A stretch of DNA of 32,604 bases, taken from positions 1 to 32,604 of the forward strand of contig CAJOHP010000070.1 of assembly GCA_905234355.1 (NCBI GenBank). Direction: 5' to 3'. A program made the position numbers and the translations under genes. Below the pieces are notes generated by a model, which was not told the origin of the DNA, did no database searches, and saw only the letters and a program-made list of their open reading frames with translations. Positions 8,667 to 18,007 of this stretch are shown here, in pieces. The DNA is from an uncultured Prevotella sp. (GTDB lineage Bacteria; Bacteroidota; Bacteroidia; Bacteroidales; Bacteroidaceae). The first letter of the stretch is position 1. Every line of letters begins with the position of its first letter.

Positions 8667-9174
8667 ATCTGTCGGTTTCTAAGAACTGCTGCCTGATGGT
8701 CTGGCGTGCCCGGAAGATGTTGACCTTCACTTGCTGCTCTGTGATGCCCATCACGGTGGCTATCTCTTTGTATGGCTTGCCCTCGATGTCTCTCAGCTGC
8801 ATGCATGTGCGCTGCTTCTCTGGCAGGCGGTCCATGAGCCTCTTGACCAGCTCCACGCGGTCGTTGGCTTCGGCCTGCACGGCGGGGTTGGCTGCGGCCG
8901 AGGGGTCGGGTGCATCGTGCTCGGCGGTGTCGAGGAGCTGGCTCCGGTTGTCCATGAGCTTCTGTCGGTCGAGTGCCAGGTGTCGGCATATCGATGTGGC
9001 GAACGCCTCCATAGACGCTATCTCGTCCCACTGCTCGCGCCGGTTCCACAGCTTGATGAGTGTCTCCTGCACGACATCCTCTGCCTCCGCACGATTGAGA
9101 GTGATGCGGAGTGCAACCCTGAAGAGCATGTCCTTCAGCGGCAACACATCGTTTCGAAAGCTCACTTTCTTCAT
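8656..9174 (-). CDS. ECF-type RNA polymerase sigma factor
   Basis: Region 2 RITLNRAEAEDVVQETLIKLWNRR and region 4 RLPEKQRTCMQLRDIEGKPYKEIATVMGITEQQVKVNIFRARQTIR. Confidence 0.93.
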   Translation of the reverse strand: MKKVSFRNDVLPLKDMLFRVALRITLNRAEAEDVVQETLIKLWNRREQWDEIASMEAFATSICRHLALDRQKLMDNRSQLLDTAEHDAPDPSAAANPAVQAEANDRVELVKRLMDRLPEKQRTCMQLRDIEGKPYKEIATVMGITEQQVKVNIFRARQTIRQQFLETDRYGL

Positions 9175-9268
9175 CCTCTCTGTTATGTATGACGACTGAG
9201 GTGGGGCAAATGTTACAAGCGCACCTCACTTTTTTTTCTTATCTCGTGGCGAAATGTGCATTTAGCTG

Positions 9269-9299
9269 CAAAAATATACATAATAGTTGATACTGCAAA
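9269..9299 (-). promoter_or_regulatory. Bacteroidota promoter of ECF sigma operon
   Basis: Minus strand TTTG (9296-9299)-N19-TATTTTTG (9269-9276), about 95 nt upstream of start. Confidence 0.65.
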
Positions 9300-9427
9300 G
9301 ATTATAGGCCATAAAATGACCTTATGTGCTTGTTGTGCCCACCGTCGTGTGAAGGGTGGGACTTTCGTCTTTTCTCTTTAATATAACTGAACTTTCCCAC
9401 CCCCATAAAGGAAGTAAAGTCTTTGTC

Positions 9428-9602
9428 TATCAAGAATTAGAGAATTAGAGAATTTACCCATGAAAAGAATTGACAAGAATTTTCCGTCGCATGCGTCAGG
9501 AAACTTACGAAATGAAAACGCCCCACGGTTTCTTCTCTAATTCCTCTAAATTCTTAGTAAGAATAAAATTCTCTAATTCTCTAATTCACTAATTCTTGAT
9601 AA
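9428..9602. repeat. Imperfect inverted-repeat element with AATTAGAGA-iterated arms
   Basis: Left arm TATCAAGAATTAGAGAATTAGAGAATTT (9428-9455); right arm 9567-9602, whose reverse complement is TATCAAGAATTAGTGAATTAGAGAATTAGAGAATTT. Confidence 0.75.
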
Positions 9603-9656
9603 ATAAGATGGGAAACTTTAATTACTTATATGGTGATACCCTTGTGCCGTGCGTGT

Positions 9657-12626
9657 TCAGAACAGGTCGTCGATGTCGAAGTCGTCGCTGCCGGTGGCGG
9701 GGGTCTCGGCATCGTCGGCAGGCAGCTCTTCCTCCTCGTCGGCAGAGCGCACGGGGGGCATGTCGGTGGGTATCTGCAGCAGTTCCTCGTTGCTGACAGG
9801 CAGGGGGAGGAAGGTGGCGTTGTAGAAGTCGTCGTAGTCCTTATAGCTGTATCGGGAGCCGATGAGGGCTAGGTTGTGGGTGCTGATGACGAGTGAGCGG
9901 CACTTGCGCACCACCTGCCGCATGTGTTCGTCGGCATGGAGCTGACGGGCGTACTGCAGAGCCTCGTCGAAGTTGAGGAACCCGCTGATGGTCATGCGGT
10001 GCAGGCCCTTGTCGTCGTCGATGGTGATGTCGAAGTTGCGCACCATGAAGTTGGAGAAGTTGTAGCGTGCCATCTCGTAGAGCAGCTGGTTCTCAGCCGT
10101 GTTGTAACGGCCGTCGGTGGCCGTCTCTGCAAGCGAGTCGGGCTGGTAGGCGAGGATGAAGAGAAACTCGGTGTTGCGCTCGGCCGATAGTGTGTCTGTG
10201 CTAGTAGAGTCATCGGCCAGTGTGAGGTCGCGTCGTGTCCAGATGTCGTCGAGGTCGAACTTACCGCCGTAGAGCGTCCGTCCCTCCTGCACGCCCTTGA
10301 TGATCATGCCCGCCATCTCGGTGACCTCGCTCTGCGGATATTTCTCTACGACGGTGGTGAGTCGCTCCACGCAGCCCTTGGCATCGCCGTTGTTCAGATG
10401 GCTCAGTCCGTCGATGAAGAGGAACTTCGGCCGGTTCTCACCCAGGGGGAAGCGCTGTTCGGAGAGGAGCGCGTTGGCCGCCACCTCATCGTGGCGGTCG
10501 TGCCGGAAGGCGTCGTAGGTAGCAGCATAGAGCGAGTCTTCGATGTGCTCGCCGAAGCGTGCGTTCTCCACGAAGTAGGGGTCGGTCAGCAGGATAGTCC
10601 ACTCACTCTCCGGATAGTCGGCCTGCAGATGGGTGAGGCATGCCTGTGCCGTGTCGTGGTCGCCGCGTCGTGAGTAGAGCAGGAAGAGGTGATACCACAC
10701 GAGGTCCATCTGTGTGTAGTCGGGATACTGTGTGGTGAGCCTGAGCAGCTGTTTCTCGGAGAGTCGCAGGTTGTCGAGCTTGTCCTTGAAGATGACGCCC
10801 GAGTTGTAGAGCCCGTCCATGATGATGAGGTTGCTGGCCTGCACCTGCTCCTCAGTGAAAGGTATCTGTGCGAGATAGTACTCTCGGTTGTGGGGGTCGT
10901 TGGCCAGGGTGTCCTCGGGCTGTGCCTCGTCGTCAGCAGCGATGGAGTCGGCCCCTGCAGCCAGTGCGTCGTTCCCCTCGAGTGCGCCGCCCTGTGCGAG
11001 TGCCGTGGAGTCTTCCGCCTCAGGCTGAGGCATGTCGAGGCTCACGACGGTCTGGTTCTGCCGTCGCCAGTTGTCCACGTTATCGCGTTTTCCCCAAAGC
11101 TTCTGGAACTGCTGCTTGCCCTGATTGACCGCCGTGGGATTGTAGAAGTACCACAGTCCGTCCTTCCCCGTAGTGGCTGTCGATGGCGGTGTGTTTGCGG
11201 GCCGCTGCTGTCGGTTGCCCACGACCGTCTGCTTCTGCAGGGCCTGCTCCACCTCAGCCTCCCGGGCCTTGTCGCGTTCCTCCTTCTCCTTCTTCTTCAG
11301 TGCCTCGATGACGCGGTCGATGGCAGCCAGGCGCTCCTCCTCGGGCATCTTGGCCAGTGCCTGTAGCGAGTCCTGCAGATAGACGGCATCGGTGTGTGGC
11401 ACGAGCTCATCGAGCACCTTGGAACGGCGTGACAGCTCCTCGTAGTCGGGCCGGTCCTTGTCGAGCAGGCCGATGGCCTCGCCGTAGCATCGCTGGGCGT
11501 CGTTATACTTCTCGCGCACCCAGTAGAGGTCGCCCAGGCGTAGCAGGAGCACGCCTTTCTCTATGCCGCTGCGCGTGGCCTTCTCGTTGCCCTGCTCATA
11601 GGCGTCGATGGCCCGTAGGGTGTCGCGCTGCATGAGGTAGATGTTGCCCATGGCGTAGTAGACCTGGTCCAGGTAGTCCTTGTTCTTGTCGCTGGCGGCC
11701 ATGCGCTTCAGTCGCGATATCATGGAGCGGTAGTTGCCCTCGGCGAGCACCTCGGTCTGCGCTATGCGTGCGTTGAACTCCAGCTCGTATGGCGGGTTCT
11801 GTGCCACCACCTTCCTGTAGGCTTTATAGGCCAGTTCGCGGTGTCCGAGCTGTGCCTCCATCTGGCCCATGAGAAACCACATCCGTGCCTTCTGCGTCTT
11901 GCGCCGCTCGTGCTTGATGGCACGTCGCAGGTAGGGCACAGCGCGCTCATAGTCCTTGCTACGTGCGAGATAGTTGGCCATGGCAGCGTCCCAGTCCTTT
12001 CGTGCGCGGTAGTCTATGGAGTCGCGGTTCATGTTGCGTATGACGTCCTCGGCGTCGTAGAGCCAGTCGAGCTCAGTATAGCTCTGTGCGAGCCATGCGC
12101 GTGCCACGCCGTTGATGGCTGGCTGTGTCTGGTAGAGCCTGCTCATATAGGCGAAGGTGGCGGCGGCCTCGTCGAAGGCTCCTTTCTGAAACTGCGACTT
12201 GCCGAGCAGCATCCATGCTTTCCAGAGGAAGGGGTTGTACTCGCGCCGTGAGAGCCACTCCTTGTCCTTTGCTGTCTTGCGTCGCGACTTGTTCCATGTG
12301 GGCTTGCCCTTGATGCTGTGCTGCTTGATGGTCTTCTCGCTCTTCTCTATGGCGCGGTCGAAGTTGCCCTTGCCCAGGTCACGACTCGACTTGTTGCCCA
12401 CGGTGTTGACGGGCAACGGCTCGGTGTAGTTGTCCTTGTTGCCCTTCTCTTTCTCCAGGGCTCCGTCGATGTAGGCAAGCTTGCCGTTATAATAAGTGTT
12501 ATAACGTGCGGTGAAGGAGTGCCACCAGCGGTTGCGTCCGGTGTTCTTGTGCGTAGAGCATCCTGCCACTGCCATGAGGACAACGGCAAGGAAGAGCATG
12601 ATGAGGCTATGAGGCGTTCTACGCAT
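9657..12626 (-). CDS. porW: TPR-repeat lipoprotein, PorW/SprE-like type IX secretion component
   Basis: Lipobox MLFLAVVLMAVAGCSTHKN, then WHSFTARYNTYYNGKLAYIDGALEKEKGNKDNYTEPLPV, and multiple TPR-like repeats. Start placed at MRRTPHSL (12626) rather than the ORF opening at 12803. Confidence 0.78.
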   Translation of the reverse strand: MRRTPHSLIMLFLAVVLMAVAGCSTHKNTGRNRWWHSFTARYNTYYNGKLAYIDGALEKEKGNKDNYTEPLPVNTVGNKSSRDLGKGNFDRAIEKSEKTIKQHSIKGKPTWNKSRRKTAKDKEWLSRREYNPFLWKAWMLLGKSQFQKGAFDEAAATFAYMSRLYQTQPAINGVARAWLAQSYTELDWLYDAEDVIRNMNRDSIDYRARKDWDAAMANYLARSKDYERAVPYLRRAIKHERRKTQKARMWFLMGQMEAQLGHRELAYKAYRKVVAQNPPYELEFNARIAQTEVLAEGNYRSMISRLKRMAASDKNKDYLDQVYYAMGNIYLMQRDTLRAIDAYEQGNEKATRSGIEKGVLLLRLGDLYWVREKYNDAQRCYGEAIGLLDKDRPDYEELSRRSKVLDELVPHTDAVYLQDSLQALAKMPEEERLAAIDRVIEALKKKEKEERDKAREAEVEQALQKQTVVGNRQQRPANTPPSTATTGKDGLWYFYNPTAVNQGKQQFQKLWGKRDNVDNWRRQNQTVVSLDMPQPEAEDSTALAQGGALEGNDALAAGADSIAADDEAQPEDTLANDPHNREYYLAQIPFTEEQVQASNLIIMDGLYNSGVIFKDKLDNLRLSEKQLLRLTTQYPDYTQMDLVWYHLFLLYSRRGDHDTAQACLTHLQADYPESEWTILLTDPYFVENARFGEHIEDSLYAATYDAFRHDRHDEVAANALLSEQRFPLGENRPKFLFIDGLSHLNNGDAKGCVERLTTVVEKYPQSEVTEMAGMIIKGVQEGRTLYGGKFDLDDIWTRRDLTLADDSTSTDTLSAERNTEFLFILAYQPDSLAETATDGRYNTAENQLLYEMARYNFSNFMVRNFDITIDDDKGLHRMTISGFLNFDEALQYARQLHADEHMRQVVRKCRSLVISTHNLALIGSRYSYKDYDDFYNATFLPLPVSNEELLQIPTDMPPVRSADEEEELPADDAETPATGSDDFDIDDLF

Positions 12627-12648
12627 TCTATTATGTATTAACGCATCC

Positions 12649-12846
12649 TCAGGCGTTTTTATTGCCCTGCTGTCTTTTTTTCTCTTCCATGAGACAGGCA
12701 ATCTTGCAGGAGCCGTCGTTCTTGCTGGTGCAGGTGGCGCAGTCGTCGCCCTCGACGATGGGGTCGTCGGTGCTGCCCCATGAGGCGATGGCGGCCACGA
12801 CACCCAGTGCCACGATGGCGATGACGCATATCAGAAGGAAGGACAT
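12649..12846 (-). CDS. Small cysteine-containing single-pass membrane protein (65 aa)
   Basis: MSFLLICVIAIVALGVVAAIASWGSTDDPIVEGDDCATCTSKNDGSCKIACLMEEKKRQQGNKNA; N-terminal TM helix, CxxC-x7-C-x3-C. Confidence 0.75.
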   Translation of the reverse strand: MSFLLICVIAIVALGVVAAIASWGSTDDPIVEGDDCATCTSKNDGSCKIACLMEEKKRQQGNKNA

Positions 12847-12876
12847 GGTATGTGCGTGCTTCTTTCTTCTTGCTTC

Positions 12877-14133
12877 TTACTTCTCACTAATCCCGAAGCC
12901 GGCGCGTGCGAGGTCGTCCCAGTAGTGTGGGTACGACTTGCTGACCACTTCGGGATGGCGTATGTCCACGGTCTGTCGCAGTGCCACGGGTGCGAAGGCC
13001 ATGGCCATGCGATGGTCCTCGTAGGTGTCGATGACTGGAGGTGTATGGGCTACGTCGCACCGCTCGCCGTCCCAGCAGAGTTCGCGTCCTTCCCTGTCTT
13101 GCAGCACATATCCGAGCTTGCGCATCTCGGTCTTGAGGGCCTCTATGCGGTCGGTCTCCTTGATCTTGAGTGTCTGTAGCCCCGTAAAGCGGAAAGGCAC
13201 GCCCATCAGCGCACAGGTGACGACGAAGGTCTGTGCCATGTCGGGCTGTCCGGAGAAGTCATACTCCATGCGGGGCACGCATCGCCCGTTTTTCCTGAGT
13301 GTGACGGTGGTGGGCGTGCCCGGTCGTCGGCTTCCGAACTTTGTCTTCACGCCCAGGAGGCTGAAGATGTATCTGACGGAGGAGTCGCCCTGCTTCGATC
13401 CGTCCATGAGTCCGCTGAGCGTTACCTGTGCATCAGGCTCCTTGCTCAGAGCCACTATCTCATACCAGTAGCTGGCAGCGCTCCAGTCGTTTTCTATGGT
13501 GTAGGGCCTGGGCTCGTAGGGTTTGGGCTTGACCATGATGGCATCGGTGCTGATCCAGTCGGCATCGGCCCCAAACTCGCGCATGGTCCACAGCGTGAGG
13601 TCGATGTATGGCCGGGAGATGATGGTGCCCTTGAGTCGCAGTTCGAGTCCGGCGCTGAGCACCGGTCCGATGAGCAGCAGTGCCGAGATGTATTGCGAGC
13701 TCACGTTGCCCGGCACCTCGAGCGGGCCTCCCTGCAGCTGCTTGCCCCTGATGACGAGTGGGGGGAAGCCCTCCTCGCCCGCATAGCAGATGTCGGCTCC
13801 TAAGCGTCGCAGCGCGTCGACGAGTGGCTGTATGGGCCGGTGCCGCATACGCTCCGTGCCAGTGATGGTATGGCAGCCGCTGTCGGTGGCAGCGAGCAGT
13901 GCGGTCATGAAGCGCATGGCCGTGCCCGCGGCCTTGATGTCGATGACGTCGGGCATGTGCTCGAGTGCCCGGCTGACGACCTCCGTGTCGTCGCACACGC
14001 TGAGGTTTGTAGGCAGGATGCGGCATCCTGAGAGTGCGTGGATGATAAGTGCACGGTTGGAGATGCTCTTCGATGCCGGCAGGTCAATGTCGGCCTGCAG
14101 CCGCTGCGGTGGGGTGATGGTGTATGTGCTCAT
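12877..14133 (-). CDS. aroA: 3-phosphoshikimate 1-carboxyvinyltransferase (EPSP synthase)
   Basis: LPASKSISNRALIIHALS, GTAMRFMTALLAA, KETDRIEALKTEMRKLG, DHRMAMAFAPVAL; start at MSTYTITPPQ. Confidence 0.95.
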   Translation of the reverse strand: MSTYTITPPQRLQADIDLPASKSISNRALIIHALSGCRILPTNLSVCDDTEVVSRALEHMPDVIDIKAAGTAMRFMTALLAATDSGCHTITGTERMRHRPIQPLVDALRRLGADICYAGEEGFPPLVIRGKQLQGGPLEVPGNVSSQYISALLLIGPVLSAGLELRLKGTIISRPYIDLTLWTMREFGADADWISTDAIMVKPKPYEPRPYTIENDWSAASYWYEIVALSKEPDAQVTLSGLMDGSKQGDSSVRYIFSLLGVKTKFGSRRPGTPTTVTLRKNGRCVPRMEYDFSGQPDMAQTFVVTCALMGVPFRFTGLQTLKIKETDRIEALKTEMRKLGYVLQDREGRELCWDGERCDVAHTPPVIDTYEDHRMAMAFAPVALRQTVDIRHPEVVSKSYPHYWDDLARAGFGISEK

Positions 14134-14144
14134 AGATAGCGTTG

Positions 14145-14181
14145 AAAAAAGAGGGCACAATCACTTGTGATGTGCCCTCTG
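14145..14181 (-). terminator. Intrinsic terminator downstream of the 14216-15025 gene
   Basis: Minus strand AGAGGGCACATCACAAGTGATTGTGCCCTCTTTTTTC. Confidence 0.8.
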
Positions 14182-14215
14182 TGTCGGTAGTATTATCTGC
14201 CCGCGGGCAGGGTCC

Positions 14216-15025
14216 TTACTTCACAGTGACCTTCTCGCCGCCCACGACGTAGATGCCGCGCTGCAGTCCGTTGGTAGCCTGTGAGGCGCTGACCTGACGG
14301 CGCACGAGGTTGCCCTTGAGGTCGTAGACGTCTACTGTGCCGTTCTTCTTAGCCGTCACGCTGGCAATGGCGGTCACCTCGCCAGCTGTGGCGTGCTTGA
14401 TGCGCAGCTCCTTAGCCGTGGCCGACTGTGCCTCCCAGTTGAATCCGCAACGTGTGGGAAGGAAGGTCTTGTCGGCCTCGGTGCGCACGAGCACAGCCTC
14501 GAGCGGGTAGACGTCCTGCTGTGCGGGGATGCCGTAGCGTCCCTCCTTGGTCATGCTCTCCCAGCTGCTTCCGAAGACGACGGTGTTGCCGGCCTTGTCG
14601 CTCATAGTGACGGCCTGCAGCTCAGTGCCGATGCGCATGGCCTCGGTGCTGCGTGCACGCAGATACTGTGCCTTGGGCGAGTAGATGAGGTAGGGCTGTC
14701 CGGCCTCGATGCCCTCGCTGGTGCAGTCTACGAAGTAAAGCGTGAGCGTGGTGCCCTCCTGCTTCATGCCGGCGAAGCGCTCCAGGCGCACGTCGCCAGC
14801 CACCTCGGCGAGCTGCTCGGCACTCATCGACATGGGCAGGCAGATGGTGTTGTAGCCTGCGAAGAGATAGCGGTTGAGCTGCACAGGCTGTGCGGCCGTC
14901 TGCAGATGCTGGACATTGAGTCGTGCCGATTCGGTGTAGACCTGACTAACTTTTGCCTTTGTCTGTGCGACAGCCTGTGTCGACAGAGTGGCGGCAGCCA
15001 TGATTGCAAGTACAATGTGTTTCAT
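14216..15025 (-). CDS. Secreted protein with C-terminal T9SS (Por)-type sorting domain
   Basis: Signal peptide MKHIVLAIMAAATLSTQAVAQ; C-terminus VDVYDLKGNLVRRQVSASQATNGLQRGIYVVGGEKVTVK. Confidence 0.75.
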   Translation of the reverse strand: MKHIVLAIMAAATLSTQAVAQTKAKVSQVYTESARLNVQHLQTAAQPVQLNRYLFAGYNTICLPMSMSAEQLAEVAGDVRLERFAGMKQEGTTLTLYFVDCTSEGIEAGQPYLIYSPKAQYLRARSTEAMRIGTELQAVTMSDKAGNTVVFGSSWESMTKEGRYGIPAQQDVYPLEAVLVRTEADKTFLPTRCGFNWEAQSATAKELRIKHATAGEVTAIASVTAKKNGTVDVYDLKGNLVRRQVSASQATNGLQRGIYVVGGEKVTVK

Positions 15026-15153
15026 ACGCTTATATGTTTTTATGATGTTTATGTTGACGATTCGTTCTGCAATATTACAAAAAATTCTGCTGTTGCGAGC
15101 GTTTTATCCCCATTATTTAATCTTTTTTAATAGAACAGCTTATCCTTCGGTAA

Positions 15154-15350
15154 CGGGGGACTGGCTTTATGCCTGTTCGCCATTGTCCCTCCACGTGTCT
15201 GCGCCACCCGGCGTAGGGACTGGCTTTATGCCTGTCCGCCATTGCCCCTCCCGTATCTGCGCCACCCGCCATAGGGTCTCGGACAGGCATAAAGCCCGTC
15301 CCTACGGCGTATCGCACTGCTGACAGGCATAAAGCGCGTCCCTACGGCAG
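15154..15350. repeat. Cluster of GTAGGGACKGGCTTTATGCCTGTC repeats, two direct and two inverted copies
   Basis: GGCTTTATGCCTGT at 15163 and 15222; reverse complement GACAGGCATAAAGC at 15282 and 15322. Confidence 0.85.
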
Positions 15351-15369
15351 ACGACGTGAATAAGTGAAC

Positions 15370-15450
15370 AAGAAAAGAAACTGCCCGGCACCGCGATGGA
15401 AAGGAAGGTGTGTGTGTGTCACTAGAAGTGGAGAAGCGGTGCCGGGGCAG
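15370..15450 (-). terminator. Long-loop hairpin, probable malQ terminator
   Basis: CTGCCCGGCACCGC (15381-15394) pairs with GCGGTGCCGGGGCAG (15436-15450); T-rich TTTCTTTTCTTG follows on the minus strand. Confidence 0.55.
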
Positions 15451-15504
15451 CAGTCATGTGTTTTTAGTTAGTATCGTTAGAAGTATAGGTTACATGGTGG
15501 GGTG

Positions 15505-17894
15505 TCACTTGTCGCGGTTGCTGTTGCCAATGAGCTCACGCATCTGTGTGTTGAACTCGTCGGCCTGTAGCAGCTGCTCTATGGTGACGTGCATGCGGTA
15601 GCGCCAGTAGTGGCGTGGGTGTGCCGGTATGTTGATGCGCTCGGCGTCGGCTCGGTGGCGAGCCAGTCCTGCAGCGAGATGAGGCATAGCATGCTGGGTG
15701 AGGTGAGGTGTCGGTAGACTATCTCCTTGGCGAGCCACACCGGCAGCGGGTGTGGTGCTTCGCCACTGCGGCGCAGCGGCCCGTTGTAGTAGGCCTGGGT
15801 GCGCTCAGGGTCCTCGTCCCACCACTGCCTCAGTGTGGGCATGTCGTGGGTGGAGATGGTGTCGACGCTGCGGTAGGGGTTGTGCGAGAGCTTTCCGAAG
15901 CGCAGGTTGGGCTCCTTGGGCATGGACTGTATCTCGAGCGTGAGTATGCGCAGCTCGTTCATCACCCAGGGCACGCAGTCGGGCACCATGCCCAGGTCCT
16001 CGGCGCAGCAGAGCATGCGCGTGGCCTCGGTCAGGCGGGGCAGCTTCTTCATGGCCTGCTCATACCAGAACTGGTTGTTGCGGCGGTAGAAGTAGTCGTT
16101 GTACATGTCCCAGAAGCGCTGCTGCTCGTAGGCGGGCAGCTGTGCGAAGGCATCGAGCTGGGTGGCGTTGATGCGGGGGTGCCACATGCCCTTGCGCCTG
16201 TGGTCTTCGAGATAGAGCTCCTGATGGAAGGGCAGGTGCCATCGCTGCTCTATCTCCTCGACAGTGAGTGGCAGTGCGGGCTGGAACTGCCCGTAGAGCC
16301 CGCTCTGCTGTGTCACGGGAATCTCCCAGATGCGGAAGAAGCCGAGCACATGGTCTATGCGGTAGGCGTCGAAGTATTCGGCCATCTTGCGGAAGCGCCT
16401 CACCCACCACTGGCAGTCGTCGGCGAGCATCTCGTCCCAGTTGTAGGTGGGAAATCCCCAGTTCTGTCCGTCGGCGGTAAAGGCGTCGGGCGGTGCTCCT
16501 GCCTGTTCGTCCATGTAGAAGTATCGTGGCTCGGCCCATGCCTCCACGCCGTCGCGCGAGACACCTATGGGTATGTCTCCCTTGAGTATGACGTGCTGCT
16601 GCCTTGCGTGGTCGTGGGCGGCGCGCATCTGCCTGTCAAGGTGGTACTGTATGAAGTGCCAGAAGGTCTCTTCGGTGGCAGCGCCGCCGTCGGCGCCGTG
16701 GTGCATCACGCAGAAGCGGGCATAGGGCTCGAGCCACTCCTTGTTGTGCTCCACAAAGTCCTTATAGGCCTTGGTGCGCCGGGTCTTGGCATACTCCTGG
16801 CTGTAGACGGCCTGGAGGTAGCACATCTTGGCACTGAACATGCGTTCATAGTCTATCTGCGGCAGGGCGTTGAGTTCCTGCCGTGTCTGCTCCATCTGCT
16901 GTCGCAGCTGCTCGTCGGCGATGGGGGGCAGCTGCCGTAGGTCGGCATACTGCGGGTGCAGGGCATAGATGCTGATGGCGTTGTAGGGATAGGAGTCCTG
17001 CCACGTGCCGGTGTGGTTGGTATCGTTGATGGGCAGTACCTGCAGCACGCGCTGTCCGGTCACGGCGCACCAGTCTATCATGAGCTTCAGGTCGCCGAAG
17101 TCGCCCACGCCGAAGCTACCCTCGCTGCGCAGCGAGAACACGGGTATGACGGTGCCCGCGCCCTTCCACTGCCTTTCAGCGAAGAGAGCCTGGGGCAGCT
17201 CGTAGACGGCCACCTGGCCGCGTCGCAGGTCGGGCACGTCGACGAAGCGGTTGTTGCCCTGCTCCCAGGTGGTCTCCTGCGGTGTGGGGGCCTGCCGCTT
17301 GCCCTTCCGGCCGATGATGACAAACTTATACTCGAAGAGTCCCGGCAGGCGGTCGGCGTCGAGTCCGATGACCCACTCGTTGTCGGCATGCTCGCTCATA
17401 GGCAGTGCGCGCTGGGGGTTCCATGCGCCTAGATAGATGGGTGCTCCCACGACGGCGAGCTGCTCTCCCGGGTGCAGCTGTGTGGCGTGCACCTTGAGCT
17501 GTATGGTGCGCGCGAAGCTGGTGGGCACGCAGGGCTGCAGCTCGCGGCTATTGACACACAGGGTGAAGGCCGAGGAGTACATATAGGCATCCTCGGGTAT
17601 GTCGGTCCAGCGGTCGAACACCATGTAGTCGGCGGCGCCCTTGGCGGCAAACTCCAGACGGTGGGGCTCCAGGGGCCACTCGCGGCGCACCTCGGCCTGC
17701 TCACTGTCGGTCACCATATAGTAATAGGTGAGCGACGCTCCTTCCGGGCTGTCGCACTCGTGCGTGAGCATCCAGTAGGCGCAGTCGTAGCTCGTCATAG
17801 GGTGCCGCTCGACAACTCCCTCGCCGCGCACGATGCAGAGCGCGAGGGCATGGCCGGGGTCGGTGTGGTATTCTATGTTAAACAGGATTCTCAT
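15505..17894 (-). CDS. malQ: 4-alpha-glucanotransferase with N-terminal starch-binding-like domains; frame broken near 3' end
   Basis: YKFVIIGRKGKRQAPTPQETTWEQGNNR, GTVIPVFSLRSEGSFGVGDFGDLKLMIDW, DAYRIDHVLGFFRIWEIP, CAEDLGMVPDCVPWVM, STHDMPTLRQWW; C-terminus RADAERINIPAHPRHYWRYRMHVTIEQLLQADEF continues in another frame after about 15650. Confidence 0.9.
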
Positions 17895-17918
17895 AAGTAT
17901 TATGTTTTTTTGATGGGT

Positions 17919-17926
17919 CAAAGTTA
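17919..17926 (-). promoter_or_regulatory. -7 box for malQ (TAACTTTG on minus)
   Basis: caaagtta 25 nt upstream of malQ ATG. Confidence 0.55.
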
Positions 17927-17982
17927 CGATGATTATCCATACGTTGTACGCCGATGGTGCAAAGAATTGGCAAACGGGAAGC

Positions 17983-17994
17983 GCAAACGTTTGC
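17983..17994. promoter_or_regulatory. LacI-type operator palindrome GCAAACGTTTGC
   Basis: Perfect 12-bp palindrome between lacI-family gene and malQ. Confidence 0.65.
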
Positions 17995-18007
17995 ACAGTT
18001 CCCTACC

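Noticed and set aside
10689-11366. 225-aa plus-strand ORF and neighbours
   Set aside because: Antisense to the porW-like gene.
14988-15323. ORFs with GTGFMPVR peptides on both strands
   Set aside because: Generated by the noncoding TAGGGAC...TTTATGCCTGTC repeats.
15154-15350. CRISPR array
   Set aside because: Only four copies in mixed orientation with repeated rather than unique spacers, and no cas genes.
15708-16940. 410-aa plus-strand ORF
   Set aside because: Antisense to malQ with no recognisable domain.
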